DNA of 21,556 nucleotides from CAVVDT01 sp964568825 (lineage in GTDB: Bacteria; Pseudomonadota; Alphaproteobacteria; Rhizobiales; Aestuariivirgaceae): assembly GCA_964568825.1 (NCBI GenBank), contig CAZMSA010000047.1, positions 1 to 21,556 on the forward strand. The letters are read 5' to 3'. Every line of letters starts with the position of its first letter. Position 1 is the first letter of the stretch. Positions 14,388 through 21,556 of the stretch are shown piece by piece. The position numbers and the translations under genes were made by a program. The notes below the pieces were generated by a model that saw only the letters and a program-made list of their open reading frames with translations, had not been told where the DNA came from and searched no databases.

Positions 14388-15230
14388 GTGGGCTACCATC
14401 TGCCAGGCAGTGTTGACGAGGCGCTCGGCGTGATGGCCGCAAGGCCGGTGCGCATCATTGCCGGCGGCACCGACGTCTACCCCGGCTTGAGCGATCAGCC
14501 GCTGGCAGGCGACATCGTCGATGTGACCAGCATCAAGGCGCTCAATGGCATAACCCGCCACGACGGCACCTTCAGGTTCGGGGCGCTCGCTACCTGGAGC
14601 GATGTCGTCAGGGCCGACTTGCCGGGCCAGTTCGACGGCCTCAAGGCCGCCGCGCGCGAGGTCGGCTCCATCCAGATCCAGAATGTCGCGACGCTCGTCG
14701 GCAACCTGTGCAACGCCTCACCCGCCGCCGACGGGGTGCCGGCGCTCATGGCGCTGGACGCCACCGTGGAGATTGCCTCTGGCGCCGGCTATCATCATGT
14801 AAAACTTGAAGATTTCATCACCGGCAACCGCCAGACAGTGCTCAGGCCGGGCGAACTGGTGACCGCGGTCGAGGTGCCGGTCCTGCCCGATGCCTCCCGC
14901 TCGGCGTTCGTGAAACTCGGGAGCCGGCGCTATCTGGTCATATCCATCGCCATGGTCGCTGCAGTGCTGGTGCCCGGTGCCGATGCTCGTATCGCCGCAG
15001 CGCGGGTGGCGGTGGGGGCCTGCTCGCCGGTTGCGGTGCGCCTGAAAGGTCTGGAAGAGGCCCTCACCGGGCGAGCGTGGGCCGAAGCCGCCAAAATTCC
15101 CCAAAAGCAACATCTGGCCGCCCTCAGTGCCATCGACGATATCCGCGCAACCGCCGCCTATCGCCTCGAGGCGGCCCTTGAACTGGTGCGCCGGGCGCTC
15201 GATGCCTGCGTGACGGAGGACGCGCCATGA
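14388..15230 (+). CDS. FAD-binding (medium) subunit of a xanthine dehydrogenase-family Mo hydroxylase
   Basis: A 280-residue flavoprotein subunit passing electrons between the [2Fe-2S] clusters and the final acceptor. It starts at GTG with AAGG eight bases upstream; the conserved family opening (YHLPGSVDEALGVM) follows at once. The FAD-binding segments are visible: IIAGGTDVYPG (23-33) and TLVGNLCNASPAADGVP (102-118), the latter equivalent to the usual TIGGNIANASPAAD. The C-terminal CO-dehydrogenase flavoprotein domain begins near residue 170 (SAFVKLGSRRYLVISIAMVA). The stop overlaps the fused FeS-Mo subunit by ATGA. The order FAD subunit, then fused FeS-Mo subunit, is that of E. coli ygfM-xdhD. 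Whether the substrate is a purine, a nicotinate-like pyridine or another heterocycle cannot be read from this subunit. Confidence 0.93.
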   Translation: MGYHLPGSVDEALGVMAARPVRIIAGGTDVYPGLSDQPLAGDIVDVTSIKALNGITRHDGTFRFGALATWSDVVRADLPGQFDGLKAAAREVGSIQIQNVATLVGNLCNASPAADGVPALMALDATVEIASGAGYHHVKLEDFITGNRQTVLRPGELVTAVEVPVLPDASRSAFVKLGSRRYLVISIAMVAAVLVPGADARIAAARVAVGACSPVAVRLKGLEEALTGRAWAEAAKIPQKQHLAALSAIDDIRATAAYRLEAALELVRRALDACVTEDAP

Positions 15231-17983
15231 CCGCTCCGCGCACCCTTTTCACCCTCAACGGCGAAACCGTCGCCCATGACGGCCCGCCGGGGCGGCGCCT
15301 GAGCGCCGCGTTGCGGGAGAATTTCGGCTGCCTCGATGTCAAGGAGGGCTGCAATGCCGGCGACTGCGGCGCCTGCACGGTGCTCATCGACGGCGCCGCG
15401 GTCTGCGCCTGCATGGTGCCGGCCGGTCGCCTCGGCGGCCACAGCGTCGATACCCTGTCGGGGCTCAACAATAGCGATTCGCTACTATCTGACCTGCAAA
15501 GAGCTTTCCTGCATTACGGGGCGGCCCAATGCGGCATCTGCACGCCGGGCATGCTGGTTTGTGCCCTCGCCTTGTTGCGCACCACCCCGCATCCCGGCGA
15601 AGCACAGGTGAGGGATGCCCTCGGCGGGGTGCTGTGCCGCTGCACCGGGTACCGCAAGATCGTGCGCGCCGTCATGGAGGCGACGGGGTTTTCAGCCGTT
15701 GCGCCTCAAGCCGCCGCCGGCGCGGCGGTGGGCGCTGGCGTGGTGCGGATCGACGGCGGCCCCAAGGTCGACGGCTCGGAGCGCTTTGGCGACGATGTGG
15801 CACCGCCCGGTTGCCTGGCGCTGAAGATCATCCGCTCGCCGCATCATCATGCAGGCTTTGAGTTCGGCGATGTCGCCGGGTTCATCGCCAGCCGCCCGGA
15901 GCTGGAAAGGGTGCTGACGGCGGCCGACATTCCCGGACGCAACTGTTTCGGGGTGATCGCCCCGTTTGCCGACCAGCCGGTGTTCGCGGAAAGGCTGGCG
16001 CGGTATCGCGGCGAGGCGGTGGCCGCAGTGGTGGGCGAACACGCGGCCATCGAGGCCCTCGGCGATGACGATTTCCCCGTCAACTGGACACCGCTCACCG
16101 CCCACCTGACACCGCCGGAGGCTGAAGGCCCGGGTGCTCACCTGCTGCACGAAGGACGCCCCGGCAACCTCCTGACCAGCGGACTTGTGGAGCGCGGCGA
16201 CGTGGATGACGCCCTGGCGGTCGCCGATCAGGTCATCGAGCGCGGTGTGGAGACGAGCTTTGTCGAGCACGCCTATATCGAGCCCGAGGCGGGCTTCGCG
16301 CGCCGGGTGGGCGAGCGCCTCGAGATCCATGCCTGCACCCAGGCTCCCCACATGGACCGCGACAGCGTGGCCGAGATCATGGGGCTCGAGGCCGGACAGG
16401 TGCGCATCGTGCCGACCGCCGCCGGCGGCGGCTTCGGCTCCAAGCTCGACATTTCGCTGCAACCCTTCATCGCGCTGGCGGCATGGGTGACGGGCAAGCC
16501 GGTGCGCCTTGCCTATTCGCGCCGGGACTCGATGGCCTCGACCACCAAGCGCCATCCCGCCGCCATGACGCTACGCATCGGGGCAAACCGCGATGGCCGG
16601 CTGACGGGTCTCGATTTTGCCGGCACCTTCAATACCGGCGCCTATGCCTCATGGGGCCCGACGGTGGCCAACCGGGTGCCGGTGCATGCCTCGGGCCCCT
16701 ATTTCGTGCCCCACTACCGGGCCCGCTCACGCGCCATCCATACCCATTGCACGCCTTCAGGCGCGTTTCGCGGCTTCGGTGTGCCGCAGGCCGCCATCGC
16801 CCAGGAAACCGCCTTTGATGAACTGGCCGACCGGCTCGGCATCGACCGCCTGGAGTTCCGCCTCATCAATGCCCTTACCGATGATACCCCCACCGTAACC
16901 GGCCAGGTGTTCGGCTCCGGCGTTGGCATCAAGGCGTGCCTGGAAGCGCTCCGGCCCCATTGGCAGAAAGCCCGGAAATCTGCCGCAAACGCCAATCTCA
17001 ACGGCAACGGCAGCCGCCACGGGGTAGGGCTGGCGGCGGGCTGGTATGGCTGCGGCAACACCTCGCTACCCAACCCATCGACGATTCGCTGCGGCATCCG
17101 CGCCGACGGCACCGTGGTGCTGCACCAGGGTGCGGTCGATATCGGCCAGGGCGCCAACACCGTGGTCGCCCAGATCTTCGCCGATGCCCTCGGGGTGCCG
17201 CTGTCGATCCTGCGGCTCGTTGGTCCCGACACCGACTTGACACCCGATGCCGGCAAGACCTCGGCGTCGCGCCAGACCTATGTCTCGGGCAATGCCGCGC
17301 GGCTTGCCGGCGAGGCGCTCAGGGCAAAGATCCTGCGCCTCGGCAATGCCAGCCCTGCGGCCGTCATCACCTGCGGCAATGGCGAACTGGTGCTCACCGA
17401 GGCGGGCGGGGAGCGTCGCCATATCGACCTTTCCGGCCTCGCCGTCGAGCCCGGCGACTATGTGCTCAGCGCCGAGGCGACCTACGATCCGCCGACCCAA
17501 CCGCTCGATGCCAAGGGCCAGGGCATCCCCTACGCGGTCTTCGGCTTCGCGGCGCAGATGGTCGAGCTGGCGGTTGATGTGGCGCTCGGCACGGTAAAGC
17601 TGAAAAGGTTCACCGCCGCCCACGATGTCGGCCGCGCCATCAATCCGGTGCTGGTGGAAGGCCAGGTGGAAGGCGGCATCGCGCAAGGGCTGGGCATGGC
17701 GCTGATGGAGGAATTCATCCCCGGCCGCAGCGAGAACCTCCACGATTATCTCATCCCCACCATCGGCGATGTGCCGGAGATCCAGACCCTCATAATCGAG
17801 GTGCGCGACAAGCACGGTCCGTATGGCGCCAAGGGGCTGGGCGAGCACGTGCTGGTGCCCACCGCGCCCGCCATCCTCAACGCCATCCGCGACGCCACCG
17901 GCGCCGTCATCACCCGCGTGCCGGCCACCCCCGACCGGGTGCGCGCCGCCATCGTCGCTGCGCAGGTAAAGGCCGCCCCATGA
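15227..17983 (+). CDS. Fused [2Fe-2S] + molybdopterin subunit of a xanthine dehydrogenase-family hydroxylase
   Basis: A 918-residue protein joining what are usually two subunits. Residues 1-155 carry two [2Fe-2S] sites: the plant-ferredoxin type (C42, C47, C50, C62) and the family-specific type (C102, C105, C137, C139 in CGICTPG and CRCTGY). From about residue 175 comes the molybdopterin domain. It holds GGGFGSK (400-406), GAFRGFG (512-518), DIGQG (638-642) and YGAKGLGEH with the expected catalytic Glu at E873. All cofactor motifs look intact, so it should be active in hydroxylating a carbon next to ring nitrogen. GGAGGA six bases upstream supports the start. Overlaps of four bases with both neighbours tie it to the flavin subunit and the reductase-like gene. 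Length and domain order resemble E. coli XdhD. Substrate unknown; a heterocyclic acid is inferred from the next gene. Confidence 0.93.
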   Translation: MTAPRTLFTLNGETVAHDGPPGRRLSAALRENFGCLDVKEGCNAGDCGACTVLIDGAAVCACMVPAGRLGGHSVDTLSGLNNSDSLLSDLQRAFLHYGAAQCGICTPGMLVCALALLRTTPHPGEAQVRDALGGVLCRCTGYRKIVRAVMEATGFSAVAPQAAAGAAVGAGVVRIDGGPKVDGSERFGDDVAPPGCLALKIIRSPHHHAGFEFGDVAGFIASRPELERVLTAADIPGRNCFGVIAPFADQPVFAERLARYRGEAVAAVVGEHAAIEALGDDDFPVNWTPLTAHLTPPEAEGPGAHLLHEGRPGNLLTSGLVERGDVDDALAVADQVIERGVETSFVEHAYIEPEAGFARRVGERLEIHACTQAPHMDRDSVAEIMGLEAGQVRIVPTAAGGGFGSKLDISLQPFIALAAWVTGKPVRLAYSRRDSMASTTKRHPAAMTLRIGANRDGRLTGLDFAGTFNTGAYASWGPTVANRVPVHASGPYFVPHYRARSRAIHTHCTPSGAFRGFGVPQAAIAQETAFDELADRLGIDRLEFRLINALTDDTPTVTGQVFGSGVGIKACLEALRPHWQKARKSAANANLNGNGSRHGVGLAAGWYGCGNTSLPNPSTIRCGIRADGTVVLHQGAVDIGQGANTVVAQIFADALGVPLSILRLVGPDTDLTPDAGKTSASRQTYVSGNAARLAGEALRAKILRLGNASPAAVITCGNGELVLTEAGGERRHIDLSGLAVEPGDYVLSAEATYDPPTQPLDAKGQGIPYAVFGFAAQMVELAVDVALGTVKLKRFTAAHDVGRAINPVLVEGQVEGGIAQGLGMALMEEFIPGRSENLHDYLIPTIGDVPEIQTLIIEVRDKHGPYGAKGLGEHVLVPTAPAILNAIRDATGAVITRVPATPDRVRAAIVAAQVKAAP

Positions 17984-19476
17984 ACCAAGCTCACTCACTG
18001 CCCGCGGATAAGATCCGCTGCGATGCCTGTCCGGTCATGTGCTACATCGCCGAGGGCAAGGTCGGGGCCTGTGACCGCTATGCCAACCAGCACGGTGAAC
18101 TGGTTCGTATCGATTCGCTACTGATATTGCAGGCAGGTGGCAGCGAGGCCCAGGTGGTGCCGTTCTTCAATGGCAACGCGGCGACATGGCAGGGCGACAT
18201 CATCTCCGCCGGGAATACCTTCGTCACCGCCATCGGCGCCGGCACCACCTATCCCGACTACAAGCCCGCCCCCTTCATCGTCTCGCAGGAAGTCGACGGC
18301 GTCGACATGGTGACGGTGGTCACCGAGGGCATCTTCAGTTATTGCGGCGTCAAGGTGAAGGTCGACACCGACCGCCATCTGGGGCCTGAATGCGCCGCCG
18401 TCCGGGCCGAGGGCGAACAGGTGGGGCACGTGACGACCGCCGAATACGGCTCGCAGATGCTCTCCATCGGCGGGGTCCGCCACCTGACCGGCGGCTCCAA
18501 GAAAGAAGGCCGCGTCACCTGCGACATCCTCATGCGCCTGTGCAACGGCGAGGCGGTGGACCTTTGCGTCGACGGCGGCGCCGGCATGGTCCTGGCGGCC
18601 AACCAGGCCCCGGTCATCAACGCGGTGGCCGAAGAACGCATGCGGGTCGGCTGCGGGTCGGCCACCATCGGCATGTTCGCCAAGCAGTGGCACGGCCTGG
18701 TCGATGAAGTGGTGGTGGTCGACGATCACATCACCGGCGTCTTGTCCGAGCACCAGGCCGGCAAGGTGCTGGGCGTCGCCGCGACCGGCATCAAGGTGAA
18801 AGGCCGGCGCTCCACCCCGGGGCGCTATTTCCAGGTGGCCGAGCCCGGTACCGGCTGGGGCGGCACCGACATCGCCGATCCCCTCACCATCCTCGGCCCC
18901 TTCGATGCCAAGCTGGCAAGGCCGGGCCTGCGGTTGCTGATGGTTTCAACCACCGGCGAACAATTCGCCTATTACGTGCTCGACGATGACCTGAAGCCTA
19001 TCGAGCACGACCTGCCGGATGCCTTGCGGCCATCGGTCGAACGCATTGCCGAGAACTGCGAGCCGGCGCTGGCGACGGTGCTGTTCATGGCCGGCGCCGG
19101 CGGCAGCCTGAGGGCCGGCGCCACCGAGAACCCGGTCAAGCTGACCCGCTCGGTCAAGGACATGCTCACTTATGTGTCGTGCGGCGGGGCGCCGGCCTAT
19201 GTGTGGCCGGGCGGCGGCATCACCTTCATGGCCGATGTCAGCGCCATGCCCAGGAACGCCTTCGGCTACGTGCCGACGCCGGCCATCGTGGCGCCCATCG
19301 AATTCACCATGCGGCGCGAGGACTATGCAGCGCTTGGCGGCCACATGGGGGCCATCGTCGAGGCCGGCGAAGCGGTGAAAAAGGCCGGGCGGCGCGAGAG
19401 CGGGCTCAGCGACAGCGCCTGGCCCACTGCCCGGCAGCATTATCGCTGGGGCCGAGAGGGGGATGAGGGACAATGA
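17980..19476 (+). CDS. 6-hydroxynicotinate reductase-like iron-sulfur flavoenzyme
   Basis: A 498-residue protein I recognise as the family annotated 6-hydroxynicotinate reductase, named for the Eubacterium barkeri enzyme. That enzyme reduces 6-hydroxynicotinate to 1,4,5,6-tetrahydro-6-oxonicotinate and contains covalent flavin, one [2Fe-2S] and two [4Fe-4S] clusters. Here an N-terminal cluster motif is clear (C14, C17, C21, C31 in CDACPVMC and GACDRY). Further Cys occur in FSYCGV, GPECAA, TCDIL, RLCNG, LCVDGG, VGCGSA, NCEPA and VSCGGA, enough for more clusters. Gly-rich segments (FMAGAGGSLRAG, YVWPGGGITFM) may bind flavin. GSAT (226-229) and AGAT (379-382) resemble the end of ApbE flavinylation sites, though neither has the Asp six residues before the Thr. 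Overlaps of four bases on both sides place it between the Mo hydroxylase and the ApbE-like gene, fitting reduction of the hydroxylated ring. Actual substrate unproven. Confidence 0.85.
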   Translation: MNQAHSLPADKIRCDACPVMCYIAEGKVGACDRYANQHGELVRIDSLLILQAGGSEAQVVPFFNGNAATWQGDIISAGNTFVTAIGAGTTYPDYKPAPFIVSQEVDGVDMVTVVTEGIFSYCGVKVKVDTDRHLGPECAAVRAEGEQVGHVTTAEYGSQMLSIGGVRHLTGGSKKEGRVTCDILMRLCNGEAVDLCVDGGAGMVLAANQAPVINAVAEERMRVGCGSATIGMFAKQWHGLVDEVVVVDDHITGVLSEHQAGKVLGVAATGIKVKGRRSTPGRYFQVAEPGTGWGGTDIADPLTILGPFDAKLARPGLRLLMVSTTGEQFAYYVLDDDLKPIEHDLPDALRPSVERIAENCEPALATVLFMAGAGGSLRAGATENPVKLTRSVKDMLTYVSCGGAPAYVWPGGGITFMADVSAMPRNAFGYVPTPAIVAPIEFTMRREDYAALGGHMGAIVEAGEAVKKAGRRESGLSDSAWPTARQHYRWGREGDEGQ

Positions 19477-20384
19477 CGGAACCGCAGGTCGCATGGCTGC
19501 CCGGCGGGCGCCGACAGCATCTCCAGCACGGTCCCATCGACCTCATCATCGAGACCTGGGGCGATCGGCACCAGCGCGACATCGCCCACCGGGCAGCCGT
19601 CGCGCGGTTTGCCTCCATCCTCGATGAACTGGTGGCGGAACTGGCGCTGTTGCGAAAACCCTGTCCGCCCGAAGGCCTTGGCGTCCAGGGTCGCGTCGCC
19701 CGGCGCATGCTGGCGGCGGTGATGCCGTTCGCGGCCGAAGGCGTCTTCGTCACGCCCATGGCGGCGGTGGCCGGCGCGGTGGCCGAAGAGGTGCTCGATG
19801 CCATGCTCGTGGCAGCAGCCCTCGACAAGGCCTATGTCAACAACGGCGGCGATATCGCCCTGCACCTGGGCGCCCATCAGCGCTTCGATGTCGCCATGAT
19901 CACGCTGGGGGCGCTGCCCGCCGATGCCGGGCGGGTGGCGATCGAGGCCGCCGATGAGGTGCGCGGCATCGCCACCTCCGGGCGTCACGGCCGCAGCCTT
20001 TCCCTCGGCATCGCCGATTCGGTGACGGTGCTGGCAACCGGCGCGGCCATGGCCGATGCCGCCGCCACCCTCATCGCCAACGCCGTCGACCTGCCCGGCC
20101 ACCCGGCGGTCGAGCGCCGTCCGGCGTCATCTCTCAGGGACGACAGCGATCTCGGCGAGCGCCTGGTGGTGACCGGCGTCGGCCACCTCGATCCTGAAGA
20201 AGTCGACCTGGCGCTTGAGACCGGGCTGGCGTCGGCCGAGGCCATGCGGACGGCCGGGCGCATTGCCGCTGCCGCCTGCTTCCTGAAAGGTCGATCGAAG
20301 GTTGCGGGGCCCGCCGTGCGCGGTGCAACATGCCATCTGCCCGGCGCCATCCAGCCCGAACGGATGGAGCGGGTCCATGCCTGA
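19473..20384 (+). CDS. UPF0280 family protein, ApbE-like; candidate flavin transferase
   Basis: A 303-residue protein of the UPF0280 group, distantly related to ApbE. ApbE-like landmarks can be read in order: YVNNGGDIALHLG (121-133), GIATSGRHG (165-173), then IADSVTVLATG (180-190) and ADAAAT (194-199). In the last, D195 and T199 have the spacing of the ApbE Mg2+ ligands. ApbE proteins attach FMN to Thr/Ser of target proteins using FAD. No such role is proven for UPF0280, but its gene overlaps that of a homologue of an enzyme known to carry covalent flavin. GAGGGA just before the ATG is a good ribosome site. The reading as dedicated flavinylation factor is inference; older names link the family only loosely to thiamine biosynthesis. 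Confidence 0.82.
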   Translation: MTEPQVAWLPGGRRQHLQHGPIDLIIETWGDRHQRDIAHRAAVARFASILDELVAELALLRKPCPPEGLGVQGRVARRMLAAVMPFAAEGVFVTPMAAVAGAVAEEVLDAMLVAAALDKAYVNNGGDIALHLGAHQRFDVAMITLGALPADAGRVAIEAADEVRGIATSGRHGRSLSLGIADSVTVLATGAAMADAAATLIANAVDLPGHPAVERRPASSLRDDSDLGERLVVTGVGHLDPEEVDLALETGLASAEAMRTAGRIAAAACFLKGRSKVAGPAVRGATCHLPGAIQPERMERVHA

Positions 20385-20421
20385 GGTCGAGACGGCCCGA
20401 ACAGCAACAGGAGACCCTGAG

Positions 20422-21006
20422 ATGAAGGCGAAGATCAGGAAACTCATGGTGGTGGTGGACGAGACCCGGCTGGAAATGGGGCGCGAAATCTCGCCGCCCA
20501 CCCGCCGGGCGGCCGCCGTGGCGGTGATCGAGAACCCGTTCGCCGGGCGCTATGTGGAAGACCTCACCGAACTGATGGACATCGGTGCCGAACTGGGCGG
20601 CTTTCTCGGCGAGCGCTGCGTCAAGGCGCTGGGCATCGAGCCGGGCGAGGCGGAAAGCTACGGCAAGGCGGCGATGGTCGGCGAGGCGGGCGAGCTGGAA
20701 CACGCCGCCGCCATCCTCCACCCCAAGCTCGGCGCGCCGTTGCGCAAGGCGGTGGAAAAGGGCGCCGCACTCGTTCCCTCCTCCAAGAAGATGGGCTCGC
20801 CCGGCCAGACCCTCGACATCCCGCTCGGCCACAAGGATGCAGCCTACGTGCGCTCGCACTTCGATGGCATGGAGGTGCGCATGAACGATGCCCCCAAGGC
20901 GGGCGAAATCATGGTAGCGGTGGCGGTGACCGATTCAGGCCGCCCCCTGCCACGGGTCGGCGGCCTCAAGGCAAGCGAGGCCAAGGGCGAGGACGGTTTG
21001 CGCTGA
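20422..21006 (+). CDS. DUF1185 / Amino_synth family protein
   Basis: A 194-residue protein of the DUF1185 (Amino_synth) family, whose name comes from gene context and a structural-genomics structure, not a proven reaction. The N-terminus IRKLMVVVDETRLEMGR and the central PFAGRYVEDLTELMDIG are family hallmarks, as are YGKAAMVGEAGELEHAAAIL and the GHKDAAYVRSHFDGMEVR block. I start it at 20422, which has AGGAGA seven bases upstream. An in-frame ATG at 20377 overlaps the UPF0280 stop but lacks a comparable site and adds 15 non-family residues. Charged conserved residues (E, H, K in GELEHAAAILHPKLG and LGHKDAAYVRSH) could be catalytic. In this operon it might act on the reduced or opened ring, but nothing in the sequence shows that. 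Confidence 0.88.
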   Translation: MKAKIRKLMVVVDETRLEMGREISPPTRRAAAVAVIENPFAGRYVEDLTELMDIGAELGGFLGERCVKALGIEPGEAESYGKAAMVGEAGELEHAAAILHPKLGAPLRKAVEKGAALVPSSKKMGSPGQTLDIPLGHKDAAYVRSHFDGMEVRMNDAPKAGEIMVAVAVTDSGRPLPRVGGLKASEAKGEDGLR

Positions 21007-21042
21007 ACGCATCGGAAACGAACAACAAGGGAGACCAAAGCC

Positions 21043-21556
21043 ATGAAACTTTTGAAGATGTTGGGCGTGGTGGCCGTGGGCGCCGCGACGCTGGGCTGTT
21101 CGGTGGCAGCGTTTGCCGCCGATACCATCAAGATCGGCGACATCAACAGCTATAAGCGCGCCGCCGCCTTTTCGGTGCCCTACAAGCAGGGCCTCGAACT
21201 GGCACTGGCCCAGATCAATGCCGCAGGCGGGGTGCTGGGCAAGAAGATCCAGGTGATCTCGCGCGACGACCAGGCGCAGCCGGGCGAGGCGGTGAAGATC
21301 GCCGATGAACTTTTTTCGCGCGATGGCGTGGTGATGATCACCGGTTCGTTCCTGTCCAATATCGGCCTGGCGCTCTCATCCTACGCGGGCGAGAAAAAGC
21401 ACCTGTATCTCGCCGCCGAGCCGCTCGCCGACAGCATCGTGTGGGAAAAGGGCAACCGCTATACCTTCCGCCTCAGGCCCTCGACCACCATGCAGGCCGC
21501 GATGCTGGCCGAGGCGGCCGCCGCCATGCCGGCCAAGAAGTGGGCGACGATCGCCC
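21043..21556 (+). CDS. LivK-type ABC transporter substrate-binding protein, N-terminal part (3' end outside window)
   Basis: The first 171 residues of a periplasmic binding protein of the branched-chain amino acid/amide type. A signal peptide is evident (MKLLKMLGVVAVGAATLGCS, cleavage probably after AAFA), so the mature protein begins near ADTIKIGD. The family core follows: GLELALAQINAAGGVLGKKI, the RDDQAQPGEAVKIADEL helix and the MITGSFLSNIGLALS ligand loop. AAGGGAG lies nine bases before the ATG. It sits 36 bases after the DUF1185 gene on the same strand, so it probably captures the operon's substrate; permease and ATPase genes would be expected downstream. The Cys at position 19 is not in a good lipobox. 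Most family members bind small carboxylates, amides or aromatic acids. Confidence 0.92.
   Translation, partial: MKLLKMLGVVAVGAATLGCSVAAFAADTIKIGDINSYKRAAAFSVPYKQGLELALAQINAAGGVLGKKIQVISRDDQAQPGEAVKIADELFSRDGVVMITGSFLSNIGLALSSYAGEKKHLYLAAEPLADSIVWEKGNRYTFRLRPSTTMQAAMLAEAAAAMPAKKWATIA

Noticed and set aside
17980..19476. Barbiturase/cyanuric acid hydrolase (ring-opening amidohydrolase)
   Set aside because: Considered because it follows a Mo hydroxylase, but the N-terminal four-Cys cluster motif and the overall sequence match the 6-hydroxynicotinate reductase family.

Overview
The window is a high-G+C, gene-dense stretch of bacterial chromosome. Gene families, ATGA start/stop overlaps and codon use suggest an alphaproteobacterium, perhaps Rhodospirillales or Hyphomicrobiales. 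That placement is inference: there is no rRNA or other phylogenetic marker here. I saw no tRNA, rRNA, CRISPR array, insertion sequence, phage gene or att site.

Layout. (1) 1-3472, + strand: a polyamine-type ABC importer in the order binding protein (5' end cut off), ATPase, permease, permease, with an intercistronic hairpin after the binding protein and a short terminator-like hairpin after the last gene. (2) 3495-4502: a two-domain membrane protein with its own promoter, and a convergent 64-residue membrane protein. (3) 4613-7882, + strand: a MarR regulator, an EmrA-type membrane fusion protein and an EmrB-type 14-helix exporter, behind a promoter that holds a perfect 14-bp palindrome and may give a leaderless mRNA. 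(4) 7962-9149, + strand: a class V (serine/alanine-glyoxylate type) aminotransferase. (5) 9153-12868, - strand: a tightly packed unit, in transcription order a D,D-carboxypeptidase, a DMT-family permease, a COG0523/CobW metallochaperone GTPase with a His-rich loop, and an ArsC/Spx-like thioredoxin-fold protein. (6) 12869-13217: a gap with a direct repeat and a strong + strand terminator that ends no evident gene. (7) 13218-13994, - strand: a tandem-domain CbiX-type chelatase. (8) 13995-14387: a divergent regulatory gap with a 17-bp inverted repeat, a good promoter for the rightward operon and an attenuator-like hairpin in the cbiX leader. (9) 14388-21556, + strand, running off the window: a catabolic operon.

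The rightward operon is the most interesting part. It encodes the FAD subunit of a molybdenum hydroxylase, a fused [2Fe-2S]-molybdopterin subunit (the YgfM/XdhD-like arrangement), a homologue of 6-hydroxynicotinate reductase, a UPF0280 protein with ApbE-like sequence blocks, a DUF1185 (Amino_synth) protein, and a LivK-type periplasmic binding protein. The first four overlap by ATGA. The reading I propose is uptake of an N-heterocycle, hydroxylation by the Mo enzyme and reductive dearomatisation by the reductase. The characterised clostridial reductase carries covalent flavin, so the UPF0280 protein is a natural candidate for its flavin transferase. The substrate and the ring-opening steps are not shown within the window.
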